Assembly: GCA_964628035.1 (NCBI GenBank)
Contig: CAZVPI010000001.1
Span: 62,001-126,000 of the forward strand
Source of the DNA: UBA2199 sp964628035
GTDB taxonomy: Bacteria > Acidobacteriota > Aminicenantia > UBA2199
DNA: 64,000 bases
Direction: 5' to 3'
Positions 16,118 to 24,016 of this stretch are shown piece by piece. The notes below the pieces were generated by a model. That model was not told where the DNA came from, made no database searches, and saw only the letters and a list, made by a program, of their open reading frames with translations. The stretch's first letter is position 1; each line of letters opens with the position of its first letter. The position numbers were made by a program, and so were the translations under genes.

Positions 16118-18442
16118 ATGAAGAAATTCATCCGCAAGCACCTGAAGATACTGCTCTTCGCCGCCAGTCTGCTGCTGACCATCCTGCTGGGCGTTTTCAT
16201 CGGCCTGGTGCTGGTCTACCAGAAGGGATTCCCGCAGATCCAGAACCTGGAGGACATCAAGCCGGTGGTCATGACCACCCTCTACGACGACCACAATGCG
16301 CCCATCAGGGACTTCGCCATCGAGAAGCGGGTCATCGTCCGTTCCGCCGACATCCCGCCCCGGCTCAAGAACGCCATCGTCGCCGCCGAGGACAACCAGT
16401 TCTACTCCCACTGGGGCATCAACCTGCGCGGCCTGGTGCGCGCCGTCAGCGGCGTGGTGCTGGGCCGCAAGTGGGGCGGCGGCTCGTCGATCACCCAGCA
16501 GCTGGCCCGCGGCCTGTTCCTCTCCCCGGAGGTCTCCTACTCGCGCAAGCTCCAGGAGATGCTGCTGGCCATCCAGATCGAGAAAAAGTACACCAAGGAC
16601 CAGATCCTGACCTTCTACTGCAACAAGATCTTTTTGGGCGGCTCCATCTACGGCATGGGGGCGGCGGCGCGCTATTATTTCGGCAAGCCGATCCAGGAGA
16701 TCAGCCTGGCCGAGGCGGCGCTCCTCGCCGGCATCGTTCCCAACCCCAACGGCATCTACTCCGTCTTCAAGCGCCCGGCCAGCGCCCGCAAGCGGCGGGA
16801 CTACGTGCTGCGCCGGATGCTGCTGCTCAAGTCGATCGGGGTCGAGGAATACAAGCGGGCGCTGCAGACTCCCCTTCCCGACAAGCCGGCCGACGCCGGC
16901 ACCGAGTCCCTGGGCGACCACTTCACCGAGGAGACGCGTAAATACCTGGAAAGCAAATACGGCGACAACCTCCTGTACAAGGGCGGCTTGAAGGTCTACA
17001 CCACCCTGGACGCCGAGGCCCAGCGCTGGGCCGAGGAGGCCCTGCGCGAGGGGCTGCGCGCGCTGGACAAGCGCCGCGGCTGGCGCAGTCGCGAGAAGCT
17101 CTTCAATCTGGCCGAAAACGGCCTGGACGTGGAAAAACACCGGCTTCCCTCCTGGGAAAACGCCCGCATCGAGGCCGGCCAGGTCCTCGAGGGCGTGGTC
17201 ATGCAGGTCGGCCGCGCCGCGGCCAAGGTGCGCATGGCCGGCCTTGACGGCGAGCTTCCCGCCGAGGGAGCCCGCTGGACCAGGCTGCCCCTGGCCCGCC
17301 TGCTGCGCCGCGGCGACGTGGCGCTGTTCCGCATCCTAAGTTACGAAGCCAAGTCCGGGAAACTCGTGCTCGGCCTGGAGCAGGAACCGCTGGTCGAGGG
17401 GGCTTTCCTGGCCGTCGACAACCGGACGGGGGAGATCAAGGCCATGGTCGGCGGCTACGATTTCGGCAAGAGCCGCTTCAACCGCGCCTTCCAGGCCTTG
17501 CGCCAGACCGGCTCAACCTTCAAGCCCATCATCTACACGGCGGCCCTGGAAAACGGCTTCTCGCCGGCGACCGTCATCCAGGATGAGCCCTTCTCCTATG
17601 TCGATGAGTGGAGCGGCGAGCTCTGGGAGCCGCGCAACCACAAGGGGGATTACCTCGGGCCGCTGACCTTCCGCCGCGGCCTGGAGCTTTCGCGTAACGT
17701 GGTCACGGCGCGCATCCTGCAGGCCATCACCCCCGAGGTGGGCGTGCGCTACGCCAAGAAGTTCGGCATCACCTCCGACCTCAAACCTTACATGTCCCTG
17801 GGGCTGGGCGCCTTCGAGGTCACCCTCAAGGAGATGGTCGAGGCCTTCACCGTCTTCGCCAACCTGGGCACGCGGGTCAGCTCCTATTTCGTCCGCCGCA
17901 TCCGCGACCTGGACAACAACATCATCGAGGAGAACGCCCCTGAGCGCCGCCAGGTCATCGAGAAGGAGACCGCCTTCCTGATGAATTACCTGTTGCAGGG
18001 GGTCGTCAAGTCAGGGACGGGCTGGCGGGCGCGCAAGCTGGAGGCGCCGGTGGGCGGCAAGACCGGTACGACGAACGACTACACCGACGCCTGGTTCATC
18101 GGCTTCACTCCCAGCCTGACGGTCGGCGTCTGGGTCGGCCTCGACCAGAAGAAATCGCTGGGCGAGGAGCAGACCGGCTCGGAGGCGGCCTCGCCGATCT
18201 TCGTCGCCTTCATGGAAAAATACCTGGCCAGGCACCCGGAGACGGGGAAGTTTCAGCCGCCTTCGGGGGTGTACATGATCGACATCGACAAGTACACGGG
18301 GAAACTGCTGACCCCCGACTGCCTGTATCCGTTCAAGGAGGCCTTCCTGCCCGGCACCGAGCCCCTGGAGTTTTGCAACGAGGAAGAGCACGAGAAGGTC
18401 ACGGACTATTACAAGACCGGGGAAGACAACTCGGACGATTGA
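16118..18442 (+). CDS. class A penicillin-binding protein (PBP1A-type)
   Basis: A 774-residue bifunctional peptidoglycan synthase anchored by one N-terminal helix (residues 11-34). The GT51 glycosyltransferase domain has catalytic AAEDNQFYSHWG (Glu91) and GGSSITQQLARGLF. A region of about 100 residues inserted between the two enzymes (roughly 325-430) looks like an OB-type domain, as in PBP1A. The transpeptidase has QTGSTFKPI with active Ser near 466, the SRN triad (LELSRNVVT) and GGKTGTTNDYTDAWF (KTG box). All catalytic residues are present. The ATG at 16118 starts the classic short basic cytoplasmic tail MKKFIRKHLK; no Shine-Dalgarno is seen. Confidence 0.95.
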   Translation: MKKFIRKHLKILLFAASLLLTILLGVFIGLVLVYQKGFPQIQNLEDIKPVVMTTLYDDHNAPIRDFAIEKRVIVRSADIPPRLKNAIVAAEDNQFYSHWGINLRGLVRAVSGVVLGRKWGGGSSITQQLARGLFLSPEVSYSRKLQEMLLAIQIEKKYTKDQILTFYCNKIFLGGSIYGMGAAARYYFGKPIQEISLAEAALLAGIVPNPNGIYSVFKRPASARKRRDYVLRRMLLLKSIGVEEYKRALQTPLPDKPADAGTESLGDHFTEETRKYLESKYGDNLLYKGGLKVYTTLDAEAQRWAEEALREGLRALDKRRGWRSREKLFNLAENGLDVEKHRLPSWENARIEAGQVLEGVVMQVGRAAAKVRMAGLDGELPAEGARWTRLPLARLLRRGDVALFRILSYEAKSGKLVLGLEQEPLVEGAFLAVDNRTGEIKAMVGGYDFGKSRFNRAFQALRQTGSTFKPIIYTAALENGFSPATVIQDEPFSYVDEWSGELWEPRNHKGDYLGPLTFRRGLELSRNVVTARILQAITPEVGVRYAKKFGITSDLKPYMSLGLGAFEVTLKEMVEAFTVFANLGTRVSSYFVRRIRDLDNNIIEENAPERRQVIEKETAFLMNYLLQGVVKSGTGWRARKLEAPVGGKTGTTNDYTDAWFIGFTPSLTVGVWVGLDQKKSLGEEQTGSEAASPIFVAFMEKYLARHPETGKFQPPSGVYMIDIDKYTGKLLTPDCLYPFKEAFLPGTEPLEFCNEEEHEKVTDYYKTGEDNSDD

Positions 18443-18460
18443 CGCGCTGCGTACCGCGTC
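18441..18460 (+). terminator. weak intrinsic terminator after the PBP gene
   Basis: GACGCG (18441-18446) pairs with CGCGTC (18455-18460) across an 8-nt loop, followed by the pyrimidine-rich TTCCTTTTCC. The stem is short and begins within the stop codon, so it is only a candidate. Confidence 0.4.
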
Positions 18461-18469
18461 TTCCTTTTC

Positions 18470-18907
18470 CTATTTCTTGACCAGGAAAAAAACGTACAGC
18501 CACTCCCCGGGAGCGGCGACCTTGATGCGGTAGAATTCCTGGTCGCCCGTCATCGCCCGGCTGACCAGCCGCAGGCCGGAGCCGCTCCTGGCTTTGGCGA
18601 TGGCCAGCTCCTCGAACAGGGGGTTCCTGCTCTCGTTTTGCACGGTGAAATAGGACGACCCTTCCCGGGAGGCCAGGGCCAGCCAATAATCGCCTGCAGG
18701 GTACTCCTTGCCCGCATGAATGAAGGGGCGGGGAATGCGCAGCCTGCTCACCTCGCGCCCTATGGCCGGGGGCGGCGGGGCCGGCTCTTCGGCCTGGACC
18801 TGAGCCTGCTCGTCGGGCTGGACCGGGATCTCCTGCGGCTCCTGCTCCTGGGCCGCCAGCAGCAGGGCACACAAGACCAAGACGGCGAATACGATCGCTT
18901 TCCTCAT
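18470..18907 (-). CDS. secreted protein of unknown function
   Basis: A 145-residue protein with a signal peptide (MRKAIVFAVLVLCALLLAAQ) and then an acidic, Gln/Pro-rich linker (residues 20-50). The compact C-terminal half contains FIHAGKEYPAGDYWLALA and ends LYVFFLVKK. I do not recognise a named family; the AGKEYPAGDY pattern is of a small beta-rich periplasmic domain. AAGGAGAG lies a few bases upstream of the ATG. It has its own promoter and lies between the PBP gene and a barrel protein gene. Confidence 0.7.
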   Translation of the reverse strand: MRKAIVFAVLVLCALLLAAQEQEPQEIPVQPDEQAQVQAEEPAPPPPAIGREVSRLRIPRPFIHAGKEYPAGDYWLALASREGSSYFTVQNESRNPLFEELAIAKARSGSGLRLVSRAMTGDQEFYRIKVAAPGEWLYVFFLVKK

Positions 18908-18927
18908 CGGAATCTCTCCTTGCCCGG

Positions 18928-18957
18928 ATTATAGGCGCCCGCCGCCGATGCTGTCAA
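18928..18957 (-). promoter_or_regulatory. promoter of the small secreted protein gene
   Basis: Minus strand TTGACA (18957-18952), 18-nt spacer, TATAAT (18933-18928). It leaves a leader of about 14 nt containing AAGGAGAG. Confidence 0.7.
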
Positions 18958-18966
18958 GTTCGCCCC

Positions 18967-18997
18967 AAAAAAAGGGCCAGGTCTCGGGACCTGGCCC
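18967..18997 (-). terminator. strong intrinsic terminator of the barrel-protein gene
   Basis: A perfect 10-bp stem (18974-18983 with 18988-18997, GGGCCAGGTC arms) with a 4-nt loop, followed on the minus strand by seven T residues (18973-18967). It closes the gene that ends at 19022 and separates it from the next promoter. Confidence 0.9.
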
Positions 18998-19021
18998 TGG
19001 CTTTGCCCAGCGGAAACCGGC

Positions 19022-20215
19022 CTAGAAAATGTAGCGGAAACCCAGCAACAGCTTGTGATGGTGCTCGAAGTCGCGGTCCTCGGTGATCACCGGGGCGCGC
19101 AGCTCGCCGAAGAGCGAGCCGGTCGACTTGTTGTGGCGGAACAGGTTGAACCCCAGCTGCCCGACCAGGTCCATGCCGCCCTTGCGGAGCTCGCGCTCCT
19201 TGCTGCTGAAGCCGAGGCCGCCGGCCACATAGGCCGGGCCGGCGTTGAGGTTCAGCAGGGCGTTGCCCATGAAGAAGGACTTCCAGGGCTCGCCCTTGAT
19301 GGGGACGCCGCCGCCCAGGGTGAAGACGGCGTCCAGGGTGTCCTTGACCAGGTTGACCAGCAGGCCGGCGCGGGCCCAGACCATGCCGGTGTAGGTGCCC
19401 TTCAGAAGGCCGGGGCCGCCTTCGACCAGGAAGGACAGCGGCGCCACGGTGCCGTACTTCTTGGCGGGAGGAGGAGGGGGAGGAGGAGGCGGGGGCGCCA
19501 GCACCTTGAGCGTGGCCTCGCAGGGATTGGTCGACTTCATGGCGTACTGGCCCTCGACGACGGCCGTCACGGCGTATTCGCCGACATTCTCCAGGTTGAG
19601 CTCGGCGCTGCAGTTCTCCGGAGTCAGCTCGAAGGTCTTGACGACCTGGCCGGCGGCGTCGGTCACCGTGACCATGGTCTTGACGGCGTTCTGGACGCCG
19701 CACAGGTCGATCGTGACCGGCGTGCCCAGCTCGGCCTCGGCCGGGGCGACCTTCAGGTCGCAGACCGGGGCGGGCACCTCGCTGATGGTCTTGAGCGATA
19801 TGTTGCCGCAAATCTTGGGGACGATGAAGTCATAAAGCTTGCCGTCGCGGAAGATGGTGAACGTGTAGGCGGTGAGCGGTTTCTTGCCTGCCCAGACCAC
19901 ATCGTTCATGACCACCACCTTGCGGTTCTTCTTGAACATCATCCACTTCACGGTATCGCCGGGGTTCATGTCGACGGTCTGCACGTCGGCCTTCTGGATC
20001 TGCTCCAGGAAGGCGAAGACCAGCTCGCCGTAGCCGGCCTGTTCGAAGCCCTGCTTGACCTCGCCTGCCTTTTCCAGGGCGATGACCTTCAGGTCTTCGG
20101 GCTTCAGGTCCCTGCTCCTATAGAAGGGATGGTCGCCGAGCCGGGTGACCTTTTCCTCGGCTGTAACGGTAAATGCGAAGCAGAAAATCAGCAGCAGAAA
20201 AACGACTTTTTTCAT
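19022..20215 (-). CDS. exported protein with polyproline linker and C-terminal beta-barrel-like domain
   Basis: A 397-residue exported protein. The signal peptide is MKKVVFLLLIFCFAFTVTAEE. An N-terminal region (20-150) of unknown fold contains cysteines. An Ig-like segment (about 155-245, PVTIDLCGVQNAVKTMVTVT) is followed by a run of ten prolines at about 248-257. The C-terminal 135 residues are glycine-rich with alternating hydrophobics and end LLLGFRYIF, an outer-membrane-barrel type terminus. Layout suggests an outer-membrane anchor carrying a periplasmic or surface domain. It has a consensus-like promoter, an AGGAGG ribosome site and a strong terminator, so it is a single-gene unit. The function is not known. 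Confidence 0.75.
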   Translation of the reverse strand: MKKVVFLLLIFCFAFTVTAEEKVTRLGDHPFYRSRDLKPEDLKVIALEKAGEVKQGFEQAGYGELVFAFLEQIQKADVQTVDMNPGDTVKWMMFKKNRKVVVMNDVVWAGKKPLTAYTFTIFRDGKLYDFIVPKICGNISLKTISEVPAPVCDLKVAPAEAELGTPVTIDLCGVQNAVKTMVTVTDAAGQVVKTFELTPENCSAELNLENVGEYAVTAVVEGQYAMKSTNPCEATLKVLAPPPPPPPPPPAKKYGTVAPLSFLVEGGPGLLKGTYTGMVWARAGLLVNLVKDTLDAVFTLGGGVPIKGEPWKSFFMGNALLNLNAGPAYVAGGLGFSSKERELRKGGMDLVGQLGFNLFRHNKSTGSLFGELRAPVITEDRDFEHHHKLLLGFRYIF

Positions 20216-20256
20216 GCGAAACCTCCTGAATCACGCGGTTTTTTTGCGCGTTTTTT

Positions 20257-20284
20257 TTTATACCAAGTGCTAAGCAAAAGTCAA
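20257..20284 (-). promoter_or_regulatory. promoter of the barrel-protein gene
   Basis: Minus strand TTGACT (20284-20279), 16-nt spacer, TATAAA (20262-20257). The leader of about 35 nt includes AGGAGG upstream of the ATG at 20215. Confidence 0.7.
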
Positions 20285-20333
20285 GGGAAAAAGGCCGGTT
20301 TCTCAATAATGTTGCGGGCGAAGGCCGTTCCTG

Positions 20334-20440
20334 GCGCACGATGCCTTCTCGGGCCTGCACGCCCTGCTGGGAATGGCGGCGCACCTTGCGCCTTTCGGAC
20401 GCCAGATCAGCGCGATCAAGGACGCCCCGGGGGGGGGGGG
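20334..20440 (-). pseudogene. relic of the 3' end of a cobO-like gene
   Basis: Read on the minus strand, this stretch encodes VLDRADLASERRKVRRHSQQ then GVQAREGI, which matches the last ~33 residues of the intact cobO at 23479-24009 (ILDRADLVTEMREVRHYYQQ then GIQARDGIER). The match is also visible in the DNA, with few gaps. The stop codon position reads CAG instead of TAG, and homology ends abruptly at a run of twelve G. It is therefore a broken partial duplicate, 3 kb from the intact gene. The upstream 5' part is absent. Confidence 0.75.
20429..20440. repeat. G12 homopolymer tract
   Basis: Twelve consecutive G residues after CCCC, at the breakpoint of the cobO relic and 26 nt upstream of the -35 box of the kinase gene. 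Length variation by slippage is plausible. An assembly or sequencing error in the run length cannot be excluded. Confidence 0.8.
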
Positions 20441-20466
20441 ACCCTCCGGCCATTCCCCTGGAAAAG

Positions 20467-20494
20467 TTGTTTTTTCTTTGGCGACCATTATAAT
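20467..20494 (+). promoter_or_regulatory. predicted leaderless promoter of the Ser/Thr kinase gene
   Basis: TTGTTT (20467-20472), 16-nt spacer, perfect TATAAT (20489-20494), then 6 nt and the GTG start at 20501. Confidence 0.7.
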
Positions 20495-20500
20495 AGGTGC

Positions 20501-22330
20501 GTGAAATGCGCCCACTGCCAAGCTGACATCCCCGAGGGAAACCGCAGCTGTACACGTTGCGGTTGGCAGGCCGCCGCCGACGCGGAACGTTGCTCGCGCC
20601 TGAATCGGGTCTTTTCCGGCCGCTACGAGTTCCAGCGCCTGCTCGGCGCCGGCGGATTCGCCGAGGTTTTTCTGGCGCGCGACGTCCTGCTGGAGCGCGA
20701 CGTGGCCGTCAAGATCCTCCTGCCGCAGCATGCCCAGGACCCGCAGACCGTCGAGCGCTTCCTGCGCGAGGCCCGGCTGTACGCCAAGCTGGAGCACCCG
20801 AACATCATTCCCATTTACGACACCGGCGTGTTGCAGGGCCATGTGTTCATCACCATGAAATACATCCGCGGCCTGAGCCTGAAGCAATCTCTCGCCGCCG
20901 GGGACCGTTTCGATTCCCCGCGCCTGGCCGCCATCGCCGCCGGCGTCGCCCGGGCGCTGGCCTACATTCACCGCCAGGGGATCATCCACCGCGACATCAA
21001 GCCGGCCAACATCATCGTCGAAGGCGCCGCCGTCTACCTGGCCGATTTCGGCATCGCCCGCGCCGAGTCCAGCCAGACGCTGACTCAGACCGGCATGATC
21101 GTCGGCACGCCGCATTACCTTTCGCCCGAACAGATACAGGGGAAAAGGATCGACGCCCGCTCGGACATTTACGCACTGGGCGCCACCCTGTACGAGCTGG
21201 CCAGCGGAAGGCCCCCGTTCTGCGGCGATTCGCCGCTGGAGATCCTCTACCAGCACATCAACGAGAGCGCCCGGCCGCTGAAGGACCTGGCACCGGGCAT
21301 CGAGCCAACGCTGGAGCGCGTCATCAGCCGCTGCATCGCCAAGGATCCCGCGCGCCGCTTCCAGAACGCCGACGGCATCGCGGACCTTCTCGACCGCGCC
21401 GAGCGCGGCCGCAGCGCCGCCCTGGAAAGGACGGCCCTGACCGAGGCCACGGCGATGCGCCGCGGCAAGCGCCTGCCGCTGGCGCTGGCCGCCGTCGGGC
21501 TGCTCGCATCGCTGGCCGGCGTTGCCTACTATCTTTGGCTTCGCCCCGGTCCGGCCGCCGTCGCCACGCGGCCGTCGGGCGCCGATTCCAGGCGGGCCGC
21601 CGGGAGCACGGCCTCCGCAGCGACCGGCAAGGAGATCTCCGCCGAGCAAGCCGCCGCGGCTCCCTCCCAGGCCCCTGGCGACTCCGGCGGCGAGCTCCTG
21701 CCGCCTGCGGAGCGGCAGCAGGAGCCCGAACCCGTGGCCGACCTGAAACCGGGCCCGGGCCAGTCCGGCCCGCAGAGTCCCGCCGGGAAAGGGAACCCGG
21801 CACGGGTTAATCCCGAAAACGCGGCCCGGCCGGCCGGCGCCGCCTCTGTCCCGGAACGGGCCCGTTCCGACGGTGCGTCCGCTCCGGCCGTTGTCGCGCC
21901 GTCTCCGGGAACGGTCCGCTTCAGCTCCTTCCCCCCGCTGGCCGACGTGATCTACAAGGGCGAAAGGATCGGCAACACCGAGCAGGTTTTTGAAAAGGAG
22001 CTTCCCGCCGGCGAGCACGTGTTCACGTTCACGATCCCGGGTTATCAGTCGGCGCAGGTGCCGTTGACGGTCGAACCGGGGAAGCTGGCCAAGGCCCACC
22101 ACCGCTTCCCCCCTTTTCGCCAATTCACCGTCACCGCCAGGCCTTTCGGGCGCATCGACATCGACGGCCGGGACTATGGCGACACGCCGCAAACGATCAA
22201 GCTGGCCTACGGCGAGCACCTGGTGCGCGTGACCAAGCAAGGGTACCGCGCGGGGGAAAAGAGGATCGTCATCGACCAGGAGTCGAAGAATACGCTGTTT
22301 TTTGAACTCGAAAAGGAGGGAGACACATGA
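20501..22330 (+). CDS. membrane Ser/Thr protein kinase with zinc ribbon and PEGA domains
   Basis: A 609-residue kinase. Residues 1-22 form a zinc ribbon (CAHCQAD and CTRCGW). The Hanks-type kinase domain (about 43-305) has glycine loop LLGAGGFAEV, VAVKIL lysine, catalytic HRDIKPANI, LADFGIAR and the APE-like GTPHYLSPEQ. A membrane helix lies at about 325-345, then an Ala/Pro-rich linker and two C-terminal PEGA domains (for example PAGEHVFTFTIPGYQSA). All kinase residues are present. GTG 20501 is chosen because it starts the zinc ribbon and follows TATAAT by 6 nt; the frame is open much further upstream but only by lack of stops. The stop overlaps the next gene (ATGA). Confidence 0.92.
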   Translation: MKCAHCQADIPEGNRSCTRCGWQAAADAERCSRLNRVFSGRYEFQRLLGAGGFAEVFLARDVLLERDVAVKILLPQHAQDPQTVERFLREARLYAKLEHPNIIPIYDTGVLQGHVFITMKYIRGLSLKQSLAAGDRFDSPRLAAIAAGVARALAYIHRQGIIHRDIKPANIIVEGAAVYLADFGIARAESSQTLTQTGMIVGTPHYLSPEQIQGKRIDARSDIYALGATLYELASGRPPFCGDSPLEILYQHINESARPLKDLAPGIEPTLERVISRCIAKDPARRFQNADGIADLLDRAERGRSAALERTALTEATAMRRGKRLPLALAAVGLLASLAGVAYYLWLRPGPAAVATRPSGADSRRAAGSTASAATGKEISAEQAAAAPSQAPGDSGGELLPPAERQQEPEPVADLKPGPGQSGPQSPAGKGNPARVNPENAARPAGAASVPERARSDGASAPAVVAPSPGTVRFSSFPPLADVIYKGERIGNTEQVFEKELPAGEHVFTFTIPGYQSAQVPLTVEPGKLAKAHHRFPPFRQFTVTARPFGRIDIDGRDYGDTPQTIKLAYGEHLVRVTKQGYRAGEKRIVIDQESKNTLFFELEKEGDT

Positions 22331-23454
22331 CAACGAGACCGGCAACCGTATGGGCGACCATCATCCTGTTCCTCGCGGCCGTGGTCCCGGGAGCGCCCCT
22401 GCTGGGCGGCGCGGAGCAGACCGAGGAGACGGCCAAGCTGGTGCGCGAGGCCGACGAGGCGTACCAGAACGGCAATTTCAAGCTGGCCATCGAAAAATAC
22501 CAGAAGGCCATGCAGCTCATCGGCGAGAAGAAGGAATTGGCCAAGACCAAGCAGGAGCTGTTCCAGACCATGACCTCCCTGGCCCTGACCTACTTCACCA
22601 TCCAGGAGAACGCCAAGGCGCGCCAGCAGCTGGCCGACCTGATCCAGGCCGCCCCCAACCACGAGCTGGATCCCGAATTCTATCCGCCGAAATTCCTGGA
22701 GATCTTCCGCGGCGTGCAGGCGGAATTCCTGGGCAGCCTGAGCGTGACCTCCACCCCGCCTGGGGCCAGCGTCTCGCTGGACGGGGTCCCGCTGGGCGCA
22801 GCGCCGCTGTCCGTCCCCAAGGTCCTCAAGGGCAGCCATGCCCTGAAGGCCCAGCTGCCTGGGCATGAGCCCGTCGAGAAGAGCATCGTGGTCCAGGCCG
22901 GAGCCGAGAGCCGCGAAGCTCTGCTTCTGGAAGCGAAGGCCCCCGTGATCGAAAAGAGCCGGCCGCCGGCCCAGGCGAAGGCGAAAAAGAAAAAACTGTC
23001 GCCGCTGATCATCGTCGGCGGCGTCGCCGCGGCGGCGGTCGTCGCCGCCGTCCTGCTGTCGGGGAAAAAGAGCGAGGACAAGAAGGAGCTCCGCGTCTTC
23101 GACGTGGCCCATAGCGAGCCGGTGCCCATTGACATCGTGTTGCCCACCTACGTGCCACTCACCGTACAGGGCATCCCCTCCAAGGTCGAAAGGATCGAGT
23201 ACCGGGTGGTGATCAGCCATCCGGGCCACATGGAGGACCTGACCATCAACATCGTGGGCACCGACAGCAAGACGCTGTTGAACATCTGGAACCGCGCCCA
23301 GGCCACGAGCGATCCCCAATTCATCAAGGGTTCGACCGAAGCCTTCAACTCCCTGCCCGGCAACGGCACCTGGCGGCTGCTGGTGCAGAATCCCGGCCGC
23401 AGCCCGGGCGGCCGCATCCAGGAATTCCTGCTGAAGATCTACTTCTACGAATAA
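22327..23454 (+). CDS. TPR, PEGA and P-domain-like membrane protein, kinase partner
   Basis: A 375-residue exported protein. The signal or anchor helix is at 9-28. TPR-like helices (about 36-115, AYQNGNFKLAIEKYQKAMQL) are followed by a PEGA domain (about 138-200, SVTSTPPGASVSLDGVPLG), a Lys/Ala stretch and a helix at 223-240 (LIIVGGVAAAAVVAAVLL). The C-terminal 130 residues have SHPGHMEDLTINIVG and GNGTWRLLVQNPG, the pattern of proprotein-convertase P domains. The ATG overlaps the kinase stop, so the two are co-translated. It may be the sensor partner or a substrate of the kinase; that role is inference. Confidence 0.82.
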   Translation: MTTRPATVWATIILFLAAVVPGAPLLGGAEQTEETAKLVREADEAYQNGNFKLAIEKYQKAMQLIGEKKELAKTKQELFQTMTSLALTYFTIQENAKARQQLADLIQAAPNHELDPEFYPPKFLEIFRGVQAEFLGSLSVTSTPPGASVSLDGVPLGAAPLSVPKVLKGSHALKAQLPGHEPVEKSIVVQAGAESREALLLEAKAPVIEKSRPPAQAKAKKKKLSPLIIVGGVAAAAVVAAVLLSGKKSEDKKELRVFDVAHSEPVPIDIVLPTYVPLTVQGIPSKVERIEYRVVISHPGHMEDLTINIVGTDSKTLLNIWNRAQATSDPQFIKGSTEAFNSLPGNGTWRLLVQNPGRSPGGRIQEFLLKIYFYE

Positions 23455-23478
23455 AGTTCCGGCTGCGGGCCGGGCATT

Positions 23479-24009
23479 CTAGCGCTCGATGCCGTCGCGG
23501 GCCTGGATTCCCTGCTGGTAATAGTGGCGCACCTCGCGCATCTCGGTCACCAGGTCGGCGCGGTCGAGGATGGCCTGGGGGGCGCGGCGCCCGGTGAGGA
23601 CGAGCTCGACCTCCTCCGGCCTGGACTCCATGAGGCGCAGCACCGGCTCGACGGGAAGGATGGCGAAATGGAGCACGACGTTGATCTCGTCGAGCACCAC
23701 GACGCGGTAGCGCCCCGAGGCCAGGGCCGCGGCGGCGGCGGCCAGGCCCTCCTCGGCGGCCCGCCTCTCGGCCGGCGAGACCCCCTCTCCCGCATGGTGG
23801 AACTCGGGCAGGCCGAACTGCTCGATGGTGACCAGGCCGGAAAGATGGCGGGCGACGGCCAGCAGCTCCCCGTATTCACCCTTCTTCATGAACTGGGCCA
23901 TGTAGGTGCGCAGGCCGCGCCCGGCCGCCCGCAGGGCCAGCCCCAGAGCCGCCGTGGTCTTGCCCTTGCCGTCGCCGGTGTAGACGTGGATGCAGCCCCT
24001 GGGGCTCAT
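23479..24009 (-). CDS. cobO: ATP:corrinoid adenosyltransferase (CobO/CobA type)
   Basis: A 176-residue enzyme that adenosylates cob(I)alamin in B12 synthesis or salvage. The P-loop is GDGKGKTTAALGLALRA (residues 12-28). VVVLDEINVVLHF is the Walker B-like strand, LVLTGRRAPQAILDRADLVT follows, and the family C-terminus is HYYQQGIQARDGIE. Length is normal. It starts 7 nt after the smc stop on the same strand, so it is probably co-transcribed. No other cobalamin gene lies in the window. A broken copy of its 3' end is at 20334-20440. Confidence 0.93.
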   Translation of the reverse strand: MSPRGCIHVYTGDGKGKTTAALGLALRAAGRGLRTYMAQFMKKGEYGELLAVARHLSGLVTIEQFGLPEFHHAGEGVSPAERRAAEEGLAAAAAALASGRYRVVVLDEINVVLHFAILPVEPVLRLMESRPEEVELVLTGRRAPQAILDRADLVTEMREVRHYYQQGIQARDGIER

Positions 24010-24016
24010 GCCCGCC

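Noticed and set aside
19055..20500. Upstream extension of the kinase frame by 482 codons
   Set aside because: It runs antisense through the barrel-protein gene, its promoter and the cobO relic. The GTG at 20501 with TATAAT 6 nt before it explains the start.
23455..23478. Terminator after the P-domain gene
   Set aside because: CCGGC and GCCGG can pair, but the stem is only 5 bp and no T-run follows.
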